Shown piece by piece: positions 7,457-10,446 of a stretch of DNA of 10,446 bases; positions within the stretch are counted from its first letter, which is position 1, and each line of letters opens with the position of its first letter. This DNA comes from Bdellovibrionales bacterium (GTDB taxonomy: Bacteria; Bdellovibrionota; UBA1018; CAIPTA01): the NCBI GenBank assembly GCA_021730855.1, contig JAKFYM010000183.1, positions 1 to 10,446 on the forward strand. The letters are read 5' to 3'. A program made the position numbers and the translations under genes. Under the pieces are notes generated by a model, which saw only the letters and a list, made by a program, of their open reading frames with translations, was not told the origin of the DNA and did not search any database.

Positions 7457-7463
7457 TATTTAT

Positions 7464-8717
7464 ATGAACTTTGCCCACTGCTCAGAACTTGGAGGCGCCG
7501 CTCGGAACGAAGACGTTTGTGCGTCCCTTCCCGAGCTGCATCTCTTTGTGGTCTGTGATGGCTTGGGCAAAGATTCGGCAGAGCGCGCCAGCCGCGTGGC
7601 CATTCATGTGCTGCAGGCCTATTTAGAAAAACAAGGCGCCACCTTTGGCGCCCTCCGCGCCTCGCCAAAGAAGGAATCGCGCCGCGCGCTGCAAGCTTTC
7701 CTCGCCGCGGGAGTGCAGGAAGCCTCGAGCGCCGTCTTCACCGCCACGGGCAAGGGCCTGCTGTGCACCACCATGGATGTGCTCCTGCTCACCGACACTC
7801 ACGCCCTCGTGGCCCATGTGGGTTCGGGCCGCGTCTATCTGGGGCGCGATGGGCAGATGCATTTGCTCACCGAGGACCATACCCAGCTGGCGAGCTTGCG
7901 GCGCATGGGAAAACCTACGGGCACTCCCGAGGAAGAAGCGCGCGCGGCCAAGCGGCTCACGCGGGCCGTGGGTTTTCGCGAGGACGTGAAGGTGGACCTG
8001 CTGGAAGTGGAGTTGGCCGAGGGCGATCGCTTCCTGCTGCTGACGGACGGTGTGTGGGGCGCTCTGGAGGATTCTGCTCTAGAAAACCTTTCGTTGAAGG
8101 CTGGCACTGTGGAGAGCGTAGTGGCGCAGCTGCATGAAGAAGTGCGCAAGCGGCAACCGAAGGACAACTTCACCACCTTGCTCGTGCAGCCACGCCCGAA
8201 GGTGGAAGATGCCACGGTGAGTCCCGAGCAGAAAATCAAAATGCTGGGCCGGGTGCCGGCCTTGGAGTTCCTTTCCTACCAGGATCTAATCCGCGTGATC
8301 AGCACGGGAGATTTGCTGAAAATGCGAACAGACCAGGTGGTCTGCCGCGAGGGCGACGCTGGGGGCGAGATGATGTTGATTGTATCGGGCGCAGCAGAGG
8401 TGCAGAAGAACGGAAAGACCATCGGCACGCTCGGGCGCGGCGATGTGTTTGGCGAAATGAGCATGCTCGATGCGGCTCCGCGTTCGGCCACGATCACTAC
8501 CACGGCGCCCACCCATCTTTTGGCGTTCCCGCGCGACGCTCTCTTTTCTCTCCTGCGCGAGGAGCCCGAGCTGGCCGTAAAATTTCTCTGGGGCGTGACA
8601 ATGGAAATGAACAAGCGCCTGCGCTCGGCCTCGAACCAGCTTGTGGGCGTGGCGGATGAAAAAGATGTCGGCAAGCGTCCGCGTTGGCCACTGCCCTTTC
8701 ATCGGAGTCTTGGATGA
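7464..8717 (+). CDS. PP2C-family Ser/Thr phosphatase fused to a cyclic-nucleotide-binding domain
   Basis: A 417-residue cytoplasmic signalling protein. Residues 1-243 are a PPM/PP2C phosphatase domain: RNED (14-17) and VCDG (30-33) carry metal-ligand Asp/Glu residues, LLLTDGVWG (191-199) supplies D195, and KDN (233-235) supplies D234. The usual GDSR is VGSGR (119-123), so the aspartate that supports a third metal in several bacterial enzymes is missing. Residues about 265-390 are a cyclic-nucleotide-binding domain of the CRP/PKA type. Its phosphate-binding cassette is FGEMSML...PRSAT (329-343), with the phosphate-contacting E331 and R340 present. No DNA-binding helix-turn-helix follows, so it is a ligand-controlled enzyme and not a transcription factor. 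The start at 7464 is chosen because the open frame upstream runs antisense through the protease gene and encodes no PP2C sequence. It overlaps the next gene by ATGA. Confidence 0.9.
   Translation: MNFAHCSELGGAARNEDVCASLPELHLFVVCDGLGKDSAERASRVAIHVLQAYLEKQGATFGALRASPKKESRRALQAFLAAGVQEASSAVFTATGKGLLCTTMDVLLLTDTHALVAHVGSGRVYLGRDGQMHLLTEDHTQLASLRRMGKPTGTPEEEARAAKRLTRAVGFREDVKVDLLEVELAEGDRFLLLTDGVWGALEDSALENLSLKAGTVESVVAQLHEEVRKRQPKDNFTTLLVQPRPKVEDATVSPEQKIKMLGRVPALEFLSYQDLIRVISTGDLLKMRTDQVVCREGDAGGEMMLIVSGAAEVQKNGKTIGTLGRGDVFGEMSMLDAAPRSATITTTAPTHLLAFPRDALFSLLREEPELAVKFLWGVTMEMNKRLRSASNQLVGVADEKDVGKRPRWPLPFHRSLG
8704..8707 (+). promoter_or_regulatory. Ribosome binding site of the HD-GYP gene
   Basis: GGAG lies 6 bases before the ATG at 8714, inside the last codons of the PP2C gene. 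It decides this start against an upstream in-frame ATG at 8684, because MKILLVSEN is the natural beginning of a receiver domain. Confidence 0.7.
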
Positions 8718-10018
8718 AAATTCTTTTGGTTTCCGAGAACAAAGATTTACGCGAGCTCCTGAGCTTCCACCTAAGTTCCCATTTTTCCGTGCAGGTGAAG
8801 GAATGCGCGAGCTTTACCGGGGCTGTGGCGGAGATGGAAGCGGAGGGCTTGGGCCTGGTGATTAGCTCCTTTCCGGGCACGAACTCTTTTTTATTGGAAA
8901 GCTTAAAAGCAAAAAGACTGCCCGTGATTTTTCTGGTCGAGGCGGGAGTGAAGCTAGAGGCCATCGGAAAGCTGCGGGTGCTAGGGGTGGTGGACAATTC
9001 CAAAGCCATCGAGGGCGTGAGCGCGTTAGTGCAGCCGATGGTGGACCAGGGCGCTGGCGTGCTGGACGACTATTGCCCGATCCGCACAAACCTATTGATC
9101 CGCACCACTCCGCTGAAGGGTGATGTTTATATTCGTTTGTCGAAAGACAAATACGTAAAACTCTTCCGCTCGGGAGACGAGTTCGACCAGCAAGACCTGC
9201 AAAAATACTACGAGACCAAGCATGTGGAATATATGTACCTCCGCCGCACGGAACTGCCGGAGTTCATCGCCAAGTTTAGCAAGGAGCTGAGCCAGTTGCT
9301 CGCCCGCTCCGACATGAAACAGGAAGAGGTGATGGCCAATGCGGAGCTCTCCCAAGAAGCCATCCATGAATTGGCGAATCGCATCGGCTTCACCGACGAG
9401 GTGCAGGAGCTGGCCAAGCAGAACGTGGCCCTCACGCTCAAGGCCATCGGCGCCAATCCCAAGCTGAGCGATATCGTGAATCGCCTTTCGGGCGCGGGCA
9501 ATTATATTTCCCAGCATAGCGCGATGCTGGCGCATGTCTCGTGCTGCCTGGCAAAGGAAATGCAGTGGGCCTCGGACTCAACCTTTTCCAAACTGGCTTT
9601 GGCCTCTTTTCTCCACGACATTGCGGTGACAGACCCGGGCCTAGCGCAGCTGAACACCCTCAAGGAGCTCGAGGAGCGGAAGACGGACTTTCCGGAAAAT
9701 CTGGTGAAGGGCTACCACCTGCATCCGGCGAAGGCGGGAGACGTGGTGCGGAACTTCAAGGAGATTCCCGCCGATGTGGACTTGATCGTGCAACAGCACC
9801 ATGAGCGGCCCAATGGCAGCGGCTTTCCGCGGGGCTTGGCCCATAACTATATTGCGCCCCTGGCGTGTTTGTTCATCATGGCGCATGACCTCACGCAGGA
9901 GATCCTGAAACTGCGCGAGAAATTTGTGCTCGCGGATTTTGTGAAGGAGCGGAAGCCTTTCTTTAATCAGGGGAATTTTAAGAAGATCATGGCTTCGCTG
10001 GAGAAGATTAAGTTGTAG
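8714..10018 (+). CDS. Pseudo-receiver plus HD-GYP-like domain protein
   Basis: A 434-residue cytoplasmic protein. Residues 1-115 look like a response-regulator receiver, but the acidic pair after strand 1 reads SEN and the phospho-acceptor position reads S52 (in LVISSFPG), so phosphorylation is unlikely. A middle region (about 120-200) with VYIRLSKDKYVKLF and a following helical linker resembles the segment seen ahead of HD-GYP domains in other delta-type bacteria. Residues about 240-434 are HD-GYP-like. They keep H268, HD (301-302), H337 in HLHP, HHE (362-364) and D392, but HDIAV replaces HDIGK and NGSGFP replaces DGxGYP. HD-GYP enzymes hydrolyse cyclic-di-GMP. Most metal ligands are kept here, so activity is possible, though a receptor role is equally plausible. 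The ATG overlaps the PP2C stop by 4 bases, so the two proteins are made together. Confidence 0.88.
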   Translation: MKILLVSENKDLRELLSFHLSSHFSVQVKECASFTGAVAEMEAEGLGLVISSFPGTNSFLLESLKAKRLPVIFLVEAGVKLEAIGKLRVLGVVDNSKAIEGVSALVQPMVDQGAGVLDDYCPIRTNLLIRTTPLKGDVYIRLSKDKYVKLFRSGDEFDQQDLQKYYETKHVEYMYLRRTELPEFIAKFSKELSQLLARSDMKQEEVMANAELSQEAIHELANRIGFTDEVQELAKQNVALTLKAIGANPKLSDIVNRLSGAGNYISQHSAMLAHVSCCLAKEMQWASDSTFSKLALASFLHDIAVTDPGLAQLNTLKELEERKTDFPENLVKGYHLHPAKAGDVVRNFKEIPADVDLIVQQHHERPNGSGFPRGLAHNYIAPLACLFIMAHDLTQEILKLREKFVLADFVKERKPFFNQGNFKKIMASLEKIKL

Positions 10019-10257
10019 GGGATTTGGTGGTGGGGCGGGTGCTGGCAGGCGGACCGCCGGCTAAGGCGGGCGCGAGCCGGCGAATGGGCGCTCCGCGAGT
10101 GTGGCGTGGGGCCTGGGCCTACGGCTTCGGTGGGCCATGCGCAGAGAGCTCGGCACGCTGAGAGCGGGAGCGCTGAGCAAGCGAGTGTCGTGCGAGTGCT
10201 TGTCCGAGCTAAAAGGCCAGTTGGTGGTGCGAAAGCGAGGGCTTGCTGCTCTGCCCA
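10019..10257. other. GC-rich, palindrome-rich intergenic region
   Basis: These 239 bases between the convergent HD-GYP and HNH genes show no credible coding sequence on either strand. Short inverted repeats are dense at the left end: GGCGG-A-CCGCC (10048-10058), CGCCGGCT/AGCCGGCG (10055-10062 and 10075-10082) and GGCCTAC/GTGGGCC (10116-10122 and 10130-10136, one G-T pair). GCGAGTG occurs three times (10095, 10181 and 10192) and CGCTGAG twice (10156 and 10171). None of the hairpins is followed by a T tract. Factor-dependent termination or a repeated extragenic element is possible. Confidence 0.5.
10055..10082. repeat. 8-bp inverted repeat downstream of the HD-GYP gene
   Basis: The arms CGCCGGCT (10055-10062) and AGCCGGCG (10075-10082) are perfect reverse complements with a 12-base loop. 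The left arm overlaps a second hairpin at 10048-10058, so alternative foldings compete. It could act as a stem in a REP-like element or protect the 3' end of the operon mRNA. Confidence 0.5.
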
Positions 10258-10446
10258 CTACCCCGATTGCTGGAAATTCCGGAACTTATTGTGAGCAGAA
10301 CAGAGAAGCCTGAGATTCTCGGGTTCGTTGCTGCCTCCTTTGGCGTATTCGACAATATGGTCGACTTCTAGGGCGTGCTTGCTTGTGCAGCGTTTGCCGT
10401 TTTTTTCGTATTCGCATTGGTGGTTGGCCCTTTTCCAGACGAGGCG
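10258..10446 (-). CDS. HNH endonuclease, C-terminal end (N-terminus beyond right edge)
   Basis: The last 62 residues of a protein that enters from the right edge and stops at TAG (10258-10260). They hold a complete HNH/McrA-type nuclease core. It has a CEYEKNGKRC cysteine pair, the catalytic histidine in EVDHIVEYAKGG, the central asparagine in ENLRLLC, and a final CSAHN. These give the cysteine/histidine zinc-knuckle plus His-Asn-His pattern for metal-dependent DNA cutting. The style (LVWKRANHQC, then LEVDH, GGSNEPENLRLLC and AHN) matches a family of HNH proteins common in delta-proteobacteria and Bdellovibrionota, often in several copies per genome. In that family the nuclease core sits at the very C-terminus after a long helical region. 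The ending here fits, but the missing N-terminus prevents confirmation. Its role is unknown and could be in mobility or defence. Confidence 0.85.
   Translation of the reverse strand, partial: RLVWKRANHQCEYEKNGKRCTSKHALEVDHIVEYAKGGSNEPENLRLLCSAHNKFRNFQQSG

Larger units (their letters stand above)
7281..7463. promoter_or_regulatory. Divergent intergenic region between protease and PP2C operons
   Basis: These 183 bases separate the two divergent operons and are clearly A/T-richer than the genes. Besides the protease ribosome binding site and the plus-strand promoter described separately, the region holds an inverted repeat TTTTGC-CGCA-GCAAAA (7320-7335) and the palindrome GGAATTCC (7388-7395). 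Several TTG-starting -35-like words exist on the minus strand (for example TTGAAA), but none has a good -10 at proper spacing. Confidence 0.5.

Noticed and set aside
6858..7463. N-terminal extension of the PP2C open frame
   Set aside because: It runs antisense through the lipoprotein protease gene and the promoter region. PP2C homology begins only after the ATG at 7464.
10048..10082. Intrinsic terminator after the HD-GYP gene
   Set aside because: GC-rich hairpins are present, but no T tract follows on the plus strand and no good tract lies on the minus strand.
10019..10260. Read-through extension of the HNH gene past its TAG
   Set aside because: The frame stays open after the stop, but the translation is low-complexity Ala/Pro/Ser/Arg typical of random GC-rich DNA, and the family normally ends just after the final HN.
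10019..10446. IscB/HEARO-type locus with a guide RNA
   Set aside because: The HNH core here is of McrA style and sits at the very C-terminus, with no RuvC-III segment after it. The structured DNA is downstream of the gene and not upstream, so it does not match the IscB arrangement.

Overview
The window looks like an ordinary bacterial chromosome segment. It is gene-dense, GC-rich by eye, and uses ATG starts with purine-rich ribosome binding sites. I infer a predatory-type or delta-proteobacterial lineage, most likely Bdellovibrionota, with moderate to low confidence. The grounds are the type of HNH endonuclease at the right edge, the PP2C/cyclic-nucleotide-binding fusion paired with a pseudo-receiver HD-GYP protein, and a lipoprotein metzincin. 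No tRNA, rRNA, CRISPR array or complete mobile element is visible.

Layout from left to right. Positions 1-1045 (minus) hold the N-terminal part of threonyl-tRNA synthetase (thrS), which runs off the left edge and lacks the usual TGS domain. Upstream of it in the same direction is an uncharacterised class I methyltransferase-like protein (1100-1870, minus). Only about 30 bases separate that gene from a divergent THUMP-domain RNA guanine methyltransferase of the RlmL/YpsC kind (1903-3057, plus). This end of the window is therefore translation and RNA-modification housekeeping.

The middle is cell-envelope territory. A secreted, cysteine-rich SGNH-fold protein (3054-3755, minus) converges on the RNA methylase with overlapping stop codons. 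On its other side it diverges from a small secreted six-cysteine protein (3910-4227, plus), and their shared intergenic region carries three palindromes. Next comes a minus-strand pair: a lipoprotein zinc metalloprotease of metzincin type (4872-7280) followed after 4 bases by an EI24/CysZ-like membrane protein (4244-4867).

The right third is a two-gene signalling operon (7464-10018, plus). The first gene fuses a PP2C-type Ser/Thr phosphatase to a cyclic-nucleotide-binding domain. The second, joined by an ATGA stop/start overlap, has a degenerate receiver, a middle domain and an HD-GYP-like domain. Together they suggest a node where a cyclic nucleotide tunes a protein phosphatase whose partner senses or degrades cyclic-di-GMP. 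This is the most interesting module in the window. It is followed by about 240 bases of GC-rich, palindrome-rich non-coding DNA and then the C-terminal end of an HNH endonuclease (10258-10446, minus) that enters from the right edge.
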